Shown here one piece after another: positions 8,271 to 17,565 of a stretch of DNA of 37,861 nt. The notes under the pieces were generated by a model. The model was given only the letters and a program-made list of their open reading frames with translations. It was not told where the DNA came from and did not search any database. Within the stretch, counting starts at the first letter, position 1; each line of letters opens with the position of its first letter. The DNA comes from Gammaproteobacteria bacterium. GTDB taxonomy: Bacteria; Pseudomonadota; Gammaproteobacteria; Arenicellales; Arenicellaceae. The stretch lies in contig JABDKW010000050.1 of NCBI GenBank assembly GCA_013002025.1, forward strand, positions 1-37,861, read 5' to 3'. Position numbers and translations under genes: made by a program.

Positions 8271-10310
8271 TTATTGCGCCACGCGCTGCACCAATACCCG
8301 TGTTTGTTCGGGCTGTAAAATTTCATTTAACAGTAGATAGGTTTCATTGCCCACCTTGCTGTCCGCTACGATTGCAAAGCGGTTTTGCAGGGCAAACACC
8401 TTTTGTGCCATGTCCATGTCAAATTCCTTCGCAGCAGTTTCTTCTAGCAATGGTAAACCGGTTTTCTGCAACGCCTGATTGAGTGCGATGCGCAACGGCA
8501 CCAGCGAATCGACTCGGTCGTTTAATTGGAGCACCCGCGTACCCAGCGGCGAAGGTCGCCAGAACGCCAGGGCGTTGCCGTTCCAACGTTGCTGCAACTC
8601 AGCCACGGATACCCGCACGCTGCGCTCACCCACCAGTACCTCGGCCGTGTTTTTCTGCAGTGCGGTGAGAATAACCCGATGTAATTGATCATTATGCGTC
8701 AACACCATGGCCGTAGGGCGGTTGTAGCGCAGCAGCTGTTGCCAGGTTTCCACTCCCAGACAACGTAGGCCAGTGGCCTGTACCTCCGAGCATATTGCTT
8801 GCATCAATTGCTGAGGTAATTGAACACCCCACATCTGCGCCAGAGCCCGCAGCGTGGTGATCCTGCCAGTAAGATCAGCCGACGTGTCGAGCAGCGCCCC
8901 CAACTCACTCGACTCTGGCACCACCACATCGTCCGGCGCAGCGCTTAGAAACTCATCAGACACCACCATCGTGCCCGGTTGCGCCGCAACATTGGTGATG
9001 GTCGTGGTAATGGTGTCAGGACTTGCATCAGCTTCAGCGGTCGGTTCCGCCGCAATGGACTCGTCAGCAATAACAGCGCCATCCTCTGCGAGTGCGGGCT
9101 CTGGTGCGCCGGGGCCTGCAACTTGGTCAGTCGCTTCGTCCGAGGCGGGTTGCTGCGCGGCACCTGATTCATCTTGTGGCGCCGATTCAGCAGGAGATGC
9201 TGGGTCAATCTCCGACAGCAACGGGGTAGCCAATGCTGGGTCTGGGGTTGCGCTGTCGACTGGTGTGGTTTGGCTTATGGGGGCGCCAGTCGAGTTATCA
9301 GCAGCGGGTTGATTTGCCTCGGTAGTGCCAGCCTGTTGCTCCGACACCTCGCTGGTGACGGGTGTCGGTGCAGATTTATTGGCTGTGCCGCCACCAATAA
9401 ACCACCACCATAAACCGATATTCAGCAAAACTAAAAAGGCAGCCGGCAGCAACCATTGGCGAGCATCAGACAGGCCTGATTTGGATTCTTTGGGCGCATC
9501 TTTGGTACTGATAAAAACCTCCCGGGCAGCGGCTTTAACGGCGCTGGAGTCAACAGTGGATTGAGATTTGGAATAGGCATTAAGTAGGGAATGGTCGGCC
9601 AAAACATTAATCTTGCGCGGAATCCCTTCACTTAAATTATGCAGCCGCGACAAAGCCTGCCGGCTGAAAACGGGTTGCTTGCATCCGGCCACGCCGAGCC
9701 TGAAATTAACGTAATCGGCAATCTCGTTGCGGTCCAAAGCCCCGAGATGGTAGCGAGCTGTCACCCGCTGCGCCAACTGGCGCAGATCATTGCGCGAGAG
9801 AATTGCATTGAGCTCCGGCTGACCAATCAGAATAATCTGCAGCAACTTATGTTTGGTTGTCTCAAGATTGGTCAGCAGTCTAATTTGTTCGAGCACATCG
9901 CGACCCAGCAATTGGGCTTCATCAATAATCAGAACCGTGTGCCGGTTTTCTGAGTAAGCGCTCAACAAATGTTGATTGATGGCATCCAGTAGCTGTTTCA
10001 GGCTGGCATCGGCTGCATAGTCGATTTTAAGTTCGTCACAGACCGTTTGCAGCAACTCAGTTTCATTAATGTTAGCGTTTAGGATCAGCGCGACGTCAAC
10101 GTTCTCCGGCAGATCGCCAAGCAGGTTTCGACACAGGGTGGTCTTGCCGGTCCCCACCTCACCGGTCAGCACGATGAAACACCCGCCCTGTGACAAGCCA
10201 TAGCTGAGATGCGCCATAGCTTCCTTATGACGCTCACTCATATACAAATATTGAGGGTCGGGTGCGATCGAAAACGGCCGCTCCGCCAGACCAAAGAACC
10301 CCTCATACAT
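8271..10310 (-). CDS. gspA: Type II secretion assembly ATPase GspA (ExeA-like)
   Basis: This 679-residue protein has an N-terminal AAA+ domain with the classic ExeA start (MYEGFFGLAERPFSIAPDP), Walker A GEVGTGKTT (50-58) and Walker B LIIDEAQ (D130, E131). A single TM helix (LLPAAFLVLLNIGLWWW, near residue 295) and a long acidic Ala/Pro/Ser/Thr-rich periplasmic linker follow. A peptidase-C39-like segment (RCLGVETWQQLLRYNRP) and a C-terminal peptidoglycan-binding repeat complete it. ExeA uses ATP to remodel peptidoglycan contacts and help the secretin multimerise. The linker (about 310-480) is low-complexity and probably length-variable among relatives. It is first gene of the gspAB operon; the gspB start lies 2 bp beyond its stop. 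Confidence 0.92.
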   Translation of the reverse strand: MYEGFFGLAERPFSIAPDPQYLYMSERHKEAMAHLSYGLSQGGCFIVLTGEVGTGKTTLCRNLLGDLPENVDVALILNANINETELLQTVCDELKIDYAADASLKQLLDAINQHLLSAYSENRHTVLIIDEAQLLGRDVLEQIRLLTNLETTKHKLLQIILIGQPELNAILSRNDLRQLAQRVTARYHLGALDRNEIADYVNFRLGVAGCKQPVFSRQALSRLHNLSEGIPRKINVLADHSLLNAYSKSQSTVDSSAVKAAAREVFISTKDAPKESKSGLSDARQWLLPAAFLVLLNIGLWWWFIGGGTANKSAPTPVTSEVSEQQAGTTEANQPAADNSTGAPISQTTPVDSATPDPALATPLLSEIDPASPAESAPQDESGAAQQPASDEATDQVAGPGAPEPALAEDGAVIADESIAAEPTAEADASPDTITTTITNVAAQPGTMVVSDEFLSAAPDDVVVPESSELGALLDTSADLTGRITTLRALAQMWGVQLPQQLMQAICSEVQATGLRCLGVETWQQLLRYNRPTAMVLTHNDQLHRVILTALQKNTAEVLVGERSVRVSVAELQQRWNGNALAFWRPSPLGTRVLQLNDRVDSLVPLRIALNQALQKTGLPLLEETAAKEFDMDMAQKVFALQNRFAIVADSKVGNETYLLLNEILQPEQTRVLVQRVAQ

Positions 10311-10396
10311 AATGCATTACCCCACGCATGACTTCGAATGGAGAATCATTACAGATAGCTAGGGCAGTGGCAAGGTTACGCAGCTCACTGTAAACC

Positions 10397-11305
10397 TCAT
10401 TGTGCCCGTGCAGCAACACTTAGCCGCTCAAACAACCCAGCACCACGACCGCCAATGACGTGGCTAATCTCTTGCAGGGAGTTCTGTTCGGCGGCACGTC
10501 GGCGAAAATTATCAAGCTCTGCATCAACCGGGGCATCATAGGCCACCGTGGCCAGTTCACGAGACAATCTAGCCTGCGCCTCATGCTGCGATAATTTGCC
10601 TGCCAAGGTCTTGGCACCCCTTATTTTAAGCGTGGATATGGCATCCAGATTGCGATATACCTGATCCATGTCGCCGAAGGCTTGTAGCAAGGCAGAGGCT
10701 GTTTTTGGCCCTACGCCCGGCACTCCTGGAATATTATCGACCGCGTCACCACACAGGCCAAGGTAATCCTGAATGGTTTCCGGAGGGACGCCGAACTTGT
10801 CTTTTACTCTGGCAGCATCGAGTTGCTGATTACGGGCAAAATCCCACCAGAAATCGCCACCTCTCAGCAATTGGGTAAGGTCCTTGTCGCCGCTCACTAT
10901 GGCGTTGCGGTAGCCCTGGTCACGGGCTATCAATGACAAGGTTGCGATCAAATCATCGGCTTCATAGCGCTCATGGGCGACGCAAAACAGACCCGCGGCT
11001 TCGGCAACTCGTCGGCATAGTTGAAATTGCCTGGCCAGATCTTCAGGTGGCAACTCACGATTCATTTTGTAGGCCGGATACAACTCGTTTCGAAATGACT
11101 GAGTAAGGCTTTCGTCAAATGCGACCGCCACATGGCTGGCTTGGGTACGCTCCACAAACTCAGTTAAAAACCGACAGAAACCATACACCGCGTTGACCGG
11201 TGTACCGTCTTCCCCGCGCATCGAATCGGGCACCGAGAACCAGGCTCTAAAAATATAGATGCTGGCATCAATCAAATAAACCGTCGGCACTGCTTTGGTG
11301 TGCAT
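10397..11305 (-). CDS. 5'-3' exonuclease / flap endonuclease (PolA N-domain or ExoIX-like)
   Basis: A 302-residue stand-alone PIN/H3TH nuclease. Metal-binding acidic positions are visible in LIDASIYIFRAW, AVAFDE, YEADDLIATL and VSGDKDL. The helix-hairpin-helix part reads GDAVDNIPGVPGVGPKTAS, as in DNA polymerase I 5' domains and E. coli Xni/ExoIX. It keeps the YEADD pair that Xni proteins often lack and is longer than Xni (about 250 residues), so two-metal 5' nuclease activity is likely. It begins 3 bp after the corC stop and is the last member of the miaB-ybeZ-ybeY-corC run. Expected role is removal of RNA-primer flaps or repair; a dedicated partner polymerase is not encoded here. Confidence 0.88.
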   Translation of the reverse strand: MHTKAVPTVYLIDASIYIFRAWFSVPDSMRGEDGTPVNAVYGFCRFLTEFVERTQASHVAVAFDESLTQSFRNELYPAYKMNRELPPEDLARQFQLCRRVAEAAGLFCVAHERYEADDLIATLSLIARDQGYRNAIVSGDKDLTQLLRGGDFWWDFARNQQLDAARVKDKFGVPPETIQDYLGLCGDAVDNIPGVPGVGPKTASALLQAFGDMDQVYRNLDAISTLKIRGAKTLAGKLSQHEAQARLSRELATVAYDAPVDAELDNFRRRAAEQNSLQEISHVIGGRGAGLFERLSVAARAQ

Positions 11306-11308
11306 AGG

Positions 11309-12157
11309 CTAGCTTGCGGTGGCCACTCGTATTAGATGGACACGACGGGAATCGGCGTGGACGATCTCAAACTGCAGGCCCTCCAACTCCAGAATCTCTC
11401 CGCGCTGTGGTACATGCCCAAAGGTCTGCGAAATCAATCCCCCAATGGTGTCGCTGGCGCCAGCGTTGAGGTAGGTTTTGAAATAGTCGTTAAATTCATC
11501 AATCGGCAATACCGCTTTAATGATGGTTTCGCCATCCTGCATGACCCGAATCATGGTTTCATCTTCTTCGATATCGTGTTCGTCTTCTATTTCACCGACA
11601 ATCTGCTCCAGCACATCTTCAATCGTGACCAGCCCAGCCACGCTGCCATACTCATCGACCACCACAGCCATGTGGTTACGATTTTTTCGAAAGTCCTGTA
11701 GCAGCACATTTAGGCGCTTGCTTTCCGGCACGAACACGACTGGGCGCGTCAGGTCACGCAGATTAAATTTTGGTTTCTTTTCATCGTCAAAATACTTCAG
11801 AAGATCTTTCGCCATTAACATGCCGATAATCTGATCACGCTCATTGTCGACCACAGGAAACCGCGAGTGGCCACTCTCAACCATTACGTCCAAACAATGG
11901 TCTAAGTCATCTTCTTTTTCCACGTGAATCATATTACTGCGGGGAATCATAATGTCGCGGACTTTTAAATCGGAGACAAACATCACTCGCTGCATCATGT
12001 CATAGGCATCGCGCGCAACAATTCCATCTTGCTCAGCCTGACGCAGGCTTTCCAGCACATCGGCCTTTGATTCAGCACGTGAGTTTGGCAACAGACGTGC
12101 CAAAAAAGATTTTAAGGGATGCCCGGTCGCGGACCGAGATTTGGCTTCAGGTGGCAT
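11309..12157 (-). CDS. corC: CorC/HlyC-family protein with CBS pair (Mg/Co efflux-associated, YbeX)
   Basis: A 282-residue cytoplasmic protein with a tandem CBS domain (about 65-195; [50 protein letters not shown]) and a C-terminal CorC_HlyC domain ([24 protein letters not shown]). It has no transmembrane segment. In enterobacteria it is linked to CorA-dependent Mg/Co efflux, and ybeX also influences ribosome assembly, which suits its position next to ybeY and ybeZ. The start at 12157 lies 13 bp behind the ybeY stop. lnt, which usually follows in E. coli-like order, is replaced here by the exonuclease gene. Confidence 0.93.
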   Translation of the reverse strand: MPPEAKSRSATGHPLKSFLARLLPNSRAESKADVLESLRQAEQDGIVARDAYDMMQRVMFVSDLKVRDIMIPRSNMIHVEKEDDLDHCLDVMVESGHSRFPVVDNERDQIIGMLMAKDLLKYFDDEKKPKFNLRDLTRPVVFVPESKRLNVLLQDFRKNRNHMAVVVDEYGSVAGLVTIEDVLEQIVGEIEDEHDIEEDETMIRVMQDGETIIKAVLPIDEFNDYFKTYLNAGASDTIGGLISQTFGHVPQRGEILELEGLQFEIVHADSRRVHLIRVATAS

Positions 12158-12170
12158 AATAATCGCTCAA

Positions 12171-12680
12171 TCAGTGGCGATAAGGATCAGCAAAACCCTG
12201 GGCGGTTAATATTTCCACCTCCAGTGATTCCATGGTTTCAGCTTCTCGGGCGTGCTGATGATCAAAACCGCAGAGGTGCAAAATACCATGGGTCACTAAG
12301 TGGGCATAGTGCGCGGCCAGCGGCTTGGATTGCTGTACGGCTTCCTCGGCACAGAGCGGGTGACAAATCACCACGTCTCCCAATAAAGAAATATCAACAT
12401 CCGGGTCAATATCAAAAGGAAAAGCCAACACATTAGTGGTTTTATCCTGATCGCGGAACTGACGGTTCAGAGCCTGCATTTCAGCCGCGCCGACTATTCG
12501 CAGCGTCGCGTCACTGTCCACCTGCCCAACCTTCGCGTAGGCGCACTGCGCCCATTGCTGTAATTGTTGCGCCGCCGGTGGTTCCTCGGCGTCGTCAAGG
12601 TCATCCGACTGCAATTCTGAGGCGTACTGTACGTCCAGAATCAGACTAGGCTGACTCGCCACCTTAACTGTGCCGTTCAT
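12171..12680 (-). CDS. ybeY: Endoribonuclease YbeY (rRNA maturation factor)
   Basis: A zinc-dependent RNase involved in 16S rRNA 3'-end maturation and 70S quality control. The signature HGILHLCGFDHQHAREAETME carries the three zinc-binding His residues near the C-terminus. I chose the ATG at 12680 (169 residues, starting MNGTVKVASQ), which overlaps the ybeZ 3' end by 17 bp; the longer frame up to 12728 adds a stretch with no family resemblance. A GAGG element lies about 14 nt upstream, inside ybeZ, so translation is probably coupled. A small acidic insertion (ELQSDDLDDAEE) follows the first strand and is probably a species-specific loop. Confidence 0.94.
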   Translation of the reverse strand: MNGTVKVASQPSLILDVQYASELQSDDLDDAEEPPAAQQLQQWAQCAYAKVGQVDSDATLRIVGAAEMQALNRQFRDQDKTTNVLAFPFDIDPDVDISLLGDVVICHPLCAEEAVQQSKPLAAHYAHLVTHGILHLCGFDHQHAREAETMESLEVEILTAQGFADPYRH

Positions 12681-13635
12681 TTTTGTCGTAGGCCTCAACA
12701 ATGCGCTGCACCAGAGGGTGTCGCACAATATCTTTGCCGGAAAACTGCGTTACCAAAATACCATTCACATTGCGCAATATTGACAGCGCATGTTTCAACC
12801 CCGAATAAGTCCCCTTGGGCAGATCCACCTGCGACACATCGCCAGTGATAACAACTTTAGAGCCAAAGCCAGTGCGGGTCAGCAGCATTTTCATCTGCGC
12901 CACAGTGGTGTTTTGTGCTTCATCCATAATGACAAACGCATCCGACAAGGTGCGCCCGCGCATGTAGGCCAGGGGCGCTAGTTCTATGGCGTTTTTCTCG
13001 ATTAGTTTGGTGACCCGCTCAAAGCCCAATAACTCATACAGGGCGTCGTACAGGGGCCGCAGATAGGGGTCAATCTTCTGGCCGATATCACCAGGCAGAA
13101 AACCCAGGTTCTCGCCCGCTTCAACGACCGGCCGAACCAGCATAATGCGGCTTACTTCGTCGTTGATCAGGGCGTCAACCGCTTTAGCGACCGCCAGATA
13201 CGTTTTACCGGTACCTGCAGGGCCGATGCCAAATACCACGTCTGCCTTATCAATAGCGTGCATATACTCGCTTTGTGCGCGCGATTTTGCAGTCACCTGC
13301 TTGAGCGGCGCTTGCACACGTTCATACTCGATATTCTGCTCGTCTGGTTCTGACATATTGCGGATGATCTGATAAATTTTGGCGGGTTCGAGGCCCTGCC
13401 CGTTTTGCGTCAGGCTGTACAATTTGCGCAACACCTTACCGGCAATATTGATTTTTTCATCGTTGCCCTGCAATACAAAGTCAGCACCCTGCTGATAGCA
13501 CTTCACCAACAACTCCTGTTCAATCACAGCGATATTGCTGTGCCGTTCGCCACATAGAATTGATAAGCGGTTGTTATCTGCGGGCGAATCAACCGAGCCC
13601 AGTGAGATGGTTTTCGCTGGCAAAGCCTGATTCAA
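12664..13635 (-). CDS. ybeZ: PhoH-family ATPase YbeZ
   Basis: A 323-residue cytoplasmic P-loop NTPase with Walker A GPAGTGKTYLA and Walker B AFVIMDEAQNT, plus the downstream TGDVSQVDLP and SGLKHALSIL segments typical of PhoH-like proteins. An N-terminal nucleic-acid-binding region precedes the ATPase core. In many bacteria it partners YbeY, physically and by gene order, as an RNA-linked ATPase. The predicted start is TTG at 13635 (MNQALPAK), preceded by AGGGA at a suitable distance; no in-frame ATG upstream offers a better choice. It is probably the first gene of the ybeZ-ybeY-corC-exonuclease transcript, with miaB upstream behind a 270-bp gap. Confidence 0.95.
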   Translation of the reverse strand: MNQALPAKTISLGSVDSPADNNRLSILCGERHSNIAVIEQELLVKCYQQGADFVLQGNDEKINIAGKVLRKLYSLTQNGQGLEPAKIYQIIRNMSEPDEQNIEYERVQAPLKQVTAKSRAQSEYMHAIDKADVVFGIGPAGTGKTYLAVAKAVDALINDEVSRIMLVRPVVEAGENLGFLPGDIGQKIDPYLRPLYDALYELLGFERVTKLIEKNAIELAPLAYMRGRTLSDAFVIMDEAQNTTVAQMKMLLTRTGFGSKVVITGDVSQVDLPKGTYSGLKHALSILRNVNGILVTQFSGKDIVRHPLVQRIVEAYDKNERHS

Positions 13636-13905
13636 TGAGAATTCCCTGCGCGTGCGGCTAATTTAGCTGATGCAACTGATGCAACGGATGCAGAGTTGCG
13701 GGTCATTTCTGCCATTTAGATTGCGACCTCTGGGCCGCGCTGCGAGTCGCGCTTAAGTTGCATGGTTGCAGGTCTGTGCTCTTTAGCCAAGCTAGCCAAG
13801 CTCAGCACCCGCCGTTCTAAATTCGAATTCCATGTGACATTTATAGAGCATCGCTACCAATAAAACAAGCTCCAAACGCGGCACAAACCGGTTTCTTAAC
13901 ACCAC
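13636..13905. other. Intergenic region between miaB and ybeZ
   Basis: 270 bp without a gene. Visible structure is limited to short direct repeats: GATGCAACT-like copies at about 13670-13695 and two adjacent copies of AGCCAAGCT (13785-13793, 13794-13802). It presumably carries the ybeZ operon promoter, but I could not assign one. Confidence 0.5.
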
Positions 13906-15228
13906 CTAAAATTGCACACCACGCAGTGAATTGGGCAATGCTTCGGTGATTTTCAAGTCGACAAATTGGCCAATCTGATCATGTGAGCCATCAAAATTGA
14001 CTACCCGGTTATTTTCCGTGCGGCCGGATATCTGTCGCGGGTCTTTGCGCGCCGGCCGGTCCACCAACACCGTCTGCACACTGCCCACCATATCCGCGCT
14101 GATTTGCTGTGCCATTTCATTAATACGCGCCTGTAAACGTTGCAGGCGGGCCTGCTTGACCTGCATCGGCACATCATCAGCCAGATCGGACGCTGGCGTG
14201 CCGGGGCGGGCACTGTAGATAAAACTGAAGCATTGATCGTAGCCAATGGTTTCAATCAGGTTCATGGTCGCTTCAAAATCCGCATCGGTTTCGCCGGGAA
14301 AGCCAATAATGAAGTCAGAAGAAAGACTGATATCTGGCCTTATTTTTCGAATCTTGCGGATGATCTCGATGTAGTCCTCAGCCTGGTAACGTCGTTTCAT
14401 GGCGGCCAGAATTCGATCCGAGCCCGACTGCACGGGCAGATGTAAATGGTTTACCAGTTTGGGAACATCCTGATACACCCGAATCAGGCTATCGCCAAAC
14501 TCCAACGGGTGAGAGGTGGTGTAGCGAATCCGGTCAATGCCCTCTATTTCGGCGACATAGCGTATCAATAGGGCCAAATCCGCCATACTGCCATCGTGCA
14601 TGGCGCCCCAGTAGGCATTCACATTCTGGCCCAGTAACGTCACTTCACGTACGCCCTGCTGTGCCAGCGAATAGACTTCGGCAATCACATCATCGAACGG
14701 CCGCGAGAACTCTTCTCCACGCGTATAGGGCACCACGCAAAACGAACAATACTTACTACAGCCTTCCATAATCGAAACAAAGGCCGTTACACCATCCACC
14801 CGGGGTTTTGGCAGGGCATCGAACTTTTCTATCTCCGGGAAGGAAATATCAACACTGGGCTGCTTATCACGCACCACCTCATCATACATTTTCGGTAATC
14901 GGTGCAGCGTTTGTGGCCCAAACACCATGTCAACATACGGCGCACGCCGCCGAATGCTTTCACCTTCCTGACTGGCCACGCAACCGCCGACGCCAATCAC
15001 CAGGTCCGGGTTCTGTTGCTTGAGATCTTTCCAGCGCCCCAATTGAGAAAACACTTTCTCCTGCGCTTTCTCCCGCACCGAGCAGGTGTTCAACAGAATA
15101 ATGTCGGCTTGCTGCTCATCGGTAGTCGGCTGCACGTCGTGGGAGGCCTGTAATGAATCCAGCATACGATTGGAATCGTATTCATTCATCTGGCAACCGA
15201 AGGTTTTGATAAAAACTTTTTTGCTCAT
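13906..15228 (-). CDS. miaB: tRNA-2-methylthio-N6-dimethylallyladenosine synthase
   Basis: A radical-SAM methylthiotransferase that converts i6A37 to ms2i6A37 in tRNAs reading UNN codons. The 440-residue length is standard. The N-terminal UPF0004 domain holds the auxiliary-cluster cysteines ([34 protein letters not shown]). The radical-SAM motif is [17 protein letters not shown]. The C-terminal TRAM domain is recognisable in [27 protein letters not shown]. It starts at 15228 behind a GAGAAAA-type ribosome site. It is separated from the C25 protease gene upstream by a strong terminator, so it has its own promoter. Identification is certain. Confidence 0.98.
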   Translation of the reverse strand: MSKKVFIKTFGCQMNEYDSNRMLDSLQASHDVQPTTDEQQADIILLNTCSVREKAQEKVFSQLGRWKDLKQQNPDLVIGVGGCVASQEGESIRRRAPYVDMVFGPQTLHRLPKMYDEVVRDKQPSVDISFPEIEKFDALPKPRVDGVTAFVSIMEGCSKYCSFCVVPYTRGEEFSRPFDDVIAEVYSLAQQGVREVTLLGQNVNAYWGAMHDGSMADLALLIRYVAEIEGIDRIRYTTSHPLEFGDSLIRVYQDVPKLVNHLHLPVQSGSDRILAAMKRRYQAEDYIEIIRKIRKIRPDISLSSDFIIGFPGETDADFEATMNLIETIGYDQCFSFIYSARPGTPASDLADDVPMQVKQARLQRLQARINEMAQQISADMVGSVQTVLVDRPARKDPRQISGRTENNRVVNFDGSHDQIGQFVDLKITEALPNSLRGVQF

Positions 15229-15312
15229 GGTATTTTCTCAAGCGCCGGACGTGGCCGGCATCGGGGCGCGTATTTTACCCAGTTTTGCTCAATTAGCTAA
15301 ACGCTAAAAGCA

Positions 15313-15340
15313 AAAAAGCCAGCATAAATGCTGGCTTTTT
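15313..15340 (-). terminator. Strong Rho-independent terminator of the C25 protease operon
   Basis: A perfect inverted repeat: AAAAAGCCAGCAT (15313-15325), 2-nt centre, ATGCTGGCTTTTT (15328-15340). An 8-bp GC-containing stem is flanked by A and T runs on both sides, so it can act on either strand. It lies 20 bp after the protease stop and about 85 bp before miaB, isolating the two units. Confidence 0.9.
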
Positions 15341-15359
15341 AAAGGGCGTGTGGCTGATG

Positions 15360-17540
15360 CTACTGTGGGCTCACCACCAAGGCGGGGTCGCCGAGGATTT
15401 GCCAGCCTAGATAAATATCTGTGGCGCCCGGCAAAGTTGCGGCCATCGCTTGCTTGGCTTCAATAATCGCTTCACCGATGGTTTTGTTAGGCGCATACAT
15501 GCGCTGGTTCATTTCCATACCTAATAGGCGCTCACCATTGGAGGTGGTCAGGGTAGAGGCACCCAGCACCGTCACGGCGCCCGCTGCACTGTCGACCAGA
15601 AATTTGTCGCCCATCGAGTTACCGTCCGGGTCAACAAAGTAGGTATTCCAACAGCCCCATTGCGTGATCAAAGCCGGTTTATCAAAATTAGTCAAGCCGA
15701 TGACATCACTGGTAGTCAACATCTTAGGGCTGGTAAAGGCCCACGCGTGCTGAGAAGAGTGGCCAATGTAGGCCGCCACAGAAACGCCAGAGTTGAGTGC
15801 CGTGATCAGTTTGTTTTTAGCCGCCTGTGCGCCGTCAACATCTGGGTAGGCGCGAAAAAAATCGCCGTTCACGCGGGTTACCGAATTGCGCCATAGATCC
15901 TGCGGAATTGCGTCCACCAGATCGTTGGCGTCATCAGTAAAGCTGACACTATTTCCCACATCTTCTTTATCGGCCGCGATCAGGATGCGGCCGCTGTAGC
16001 CGACGCGCGCCTGGTAATCGTTGATTTTCTCAACCACATTAGCCAGTTCTGCCGGTGTTCTGGCGGAAATTCGGCCTACTGGAATATCCGGAATATCGTC
16101 GCCATCAAGATCGCCGTACTTGGCGTCCGAGGGTGTTTGCGATATCAGCAATTGACCGCCCGGTGTGGTGGCATAATAGGTCGGAATAAAGCTAATCGAC
16201 TGAGAGGCATAGTTCTTGTAATCGTAGGTGTCGCCGCCAATCAAGGTGACAAAGCGTGTACCCATATTGGCGGCTGCATGTTTCACATAGGCGTGAATCG
16301 CGTCCGCGCTGGGCACATGGTGGCCGAACTGACCGTAGATCTGGGCCACATCGACGACCTTGACGCTGTAATCTGCCTGCCTTAATTGCACCAGTGAATC
16401 CAGCGCCGGGCCAAAGAAGCTATCGTGCGTAATAATCAAATATTCGGCTTTACCGGAATTAATGTCCTGCTCATCATGAATCATGGCAACATGCGGTTGC
16501 TTGTAACCGGATTCATTCACGACGATAAACTCTGCGGCGTCATTACCGGTGCCGAAACCAAAAGTGTTGGCGTCGACTGATTTACCACCAGTTATGCGCC
16601 TGATTTCACCGGCATCATCAATGCGATAGACATTCAACTGGTCACCGGAAAAGCCGGTAGCCTGCGCCTGCCCTGCCGCAAAACGGCCTTGCAGGTAATC
16701 ACCCTCAGCCACTGTATTACGCTGATAGCTTACGCGAATTTTGTTTAGCGCGGCTGCATCGAGCGGCATATTTTCAATGCCCTTAAGGGCAACGCGAACA
16801 TCATTAACACCGTTATTAATGGCCACGTTGTCCGCGCTGATGGTCTCTACCTTTACGCCATCAAATTGAGAATCCCCAATGGCTACGCCATTAATGAAGA
16901 TTTCTACGTGATGGTCATTGCCAGGGTCGGGCAGGTCTATGATGCCGAACACTTCAACATCCATATCCGCGGTATTGCCGGCAACTTGAGTCAGATCATT
17001 AAACTGATATGTCGGCCCTGCAGTGCCACCCTGGGCGATGATTTGACCATAGTGCCAGGGATCAGATTTGCTCGGCGACAAATAATCGTAGTAACTGTTG
17101 CTCTCGATGACCGTCCTGGCCAGATAGTTGTTAGCGCTCGGCTTTTTCTTATCGAACTTGAGCTTTTTCTTACCCATTACCTCGCGCAACTCTTTGTCAA
17201 GATGTAAGGTATACGCGGCGTCATTGGTGTACACACTATCGGCCGCTTCGCCATAAAACTCGATATAACCACCGGGGCCAAACTCAGACTTTTTACCAAA
17301 GGCCTTGTCTTGACCCTGGGTGTGCACTGCCACCTTTTCCCCGTTGCGAGTCACCGCAAAATGCTGATGTCGTACACCCGCAAAATCAGCATACTCGGCC
17401 AGGGTCGCGTAGCTGATTCGCTGCATGCCGGTTTGGTTAACCAGCAAGTTGGCTAACTCTACCGCCGAGGCGTTGCCGATACCAGTGAACAACAGCGCTG
17501 CGCCAATTGAACCAAGCAATAAGTATTTAAATCTAGTCAT
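15360..17540 (-). CDS. Exported gingipain-like cysteine protease (peptidase family C25)
   Basis: From the ATG at 17540 (GGGAGA ribosome site; the longer frame to 17588 would overlap the upstream gene) the protein has 726 residues. The Sec signal peptide ends at NASA-V (26/27). The C25 catalytic domain fills the C-terminal half: YLIITHDSFFGPAL and TLIGGDTYDY strands, the DGDDIPDIPVGRI segment, the catalytic His in AAYIGHSSQHAW (H594) and the catalytic Cys in QWGCWNTYF (C630). Their 36-residue spacing is close to that in gingipains. The N-terminal about 350 residues look like beta-sandwich domains found ahead of C25 catalytic domains. There is no T9SS sorting domain, no TM anchor and no LPXTG. 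It begins 25 bp after the giant repeat-protein gene, hence one operon. Periplasmic or extracellular proteolysis is expected; processing of the partner is inferred. Confidence 0.88.
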   Translation of the reverse strand: MTRFKYLLLGSIGAALLFTGIGNASAVELANLLVNQTGMQRISYATLAEYADFAGVRHQHFAVTRNGEKVAVHTQGQDKAFGKKSEFGPGGYIEFYGEAADSVYTNDAAYTLHLDKELREVMGKKKLKFDKKKPSANNYLARTVIESNSYYDYLSPSKSDPWHYGQIIAQGGTAGPTYQFNDLTQVAGNTADMDVEVFGIIDLPDPGNDHHVEIFINGVAIGDSQFDGVKVETISADNVAINNGVNDVRVALKGIENMPLDAAALNKIRVSYQRNTVAEGDYLQGRFAAGQAQATGFSGDQLNVYRIDDAGEIRRITGGKSVDANTFGFGTGNDAAEFIVVNESGYKQPHVAMIHDEQDINSGKAEYLIITHDSFFGPALDSLVQLRQADYSVKVVDVAQIYGQFGHHVPSADAIHAYVKHAAANMGTRFVTLIGGDTYDYKNYASQSISFIPTYYATTPGGQLLISQTPSDAKYGDLDGDDIPDIPVGRISARTPAELANVVEKINDYQARVGYSGRILIAADKEDVGNSVSFTDDANDLVDAIPQDLWRNSVTRVNGDFFRAYPDVDGAQAAKNKLITALNSGVSVAAYIGHSSQHAWAFTSPKMLTTSDVIGLTNFDKPALITQWGCWNTYFVDPDGNSMGDKFLVDSAAGAVTVLGASTLTTSNGERLLGMEMNQRMYAPNKTIGEAIIEAKQAMAATLPGATDIYLGWQILGDPALVVSPQ

Positions 17541-17565
17541 TACTGTGTCTCCCGTCATCATCGGG

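Noticed and set aside
12681-12728. N-terminal extension of ybeY
   Set aside because: Would lie deeper in ybeZ and the extra 16 residues resemble no YbeY N-terminus.
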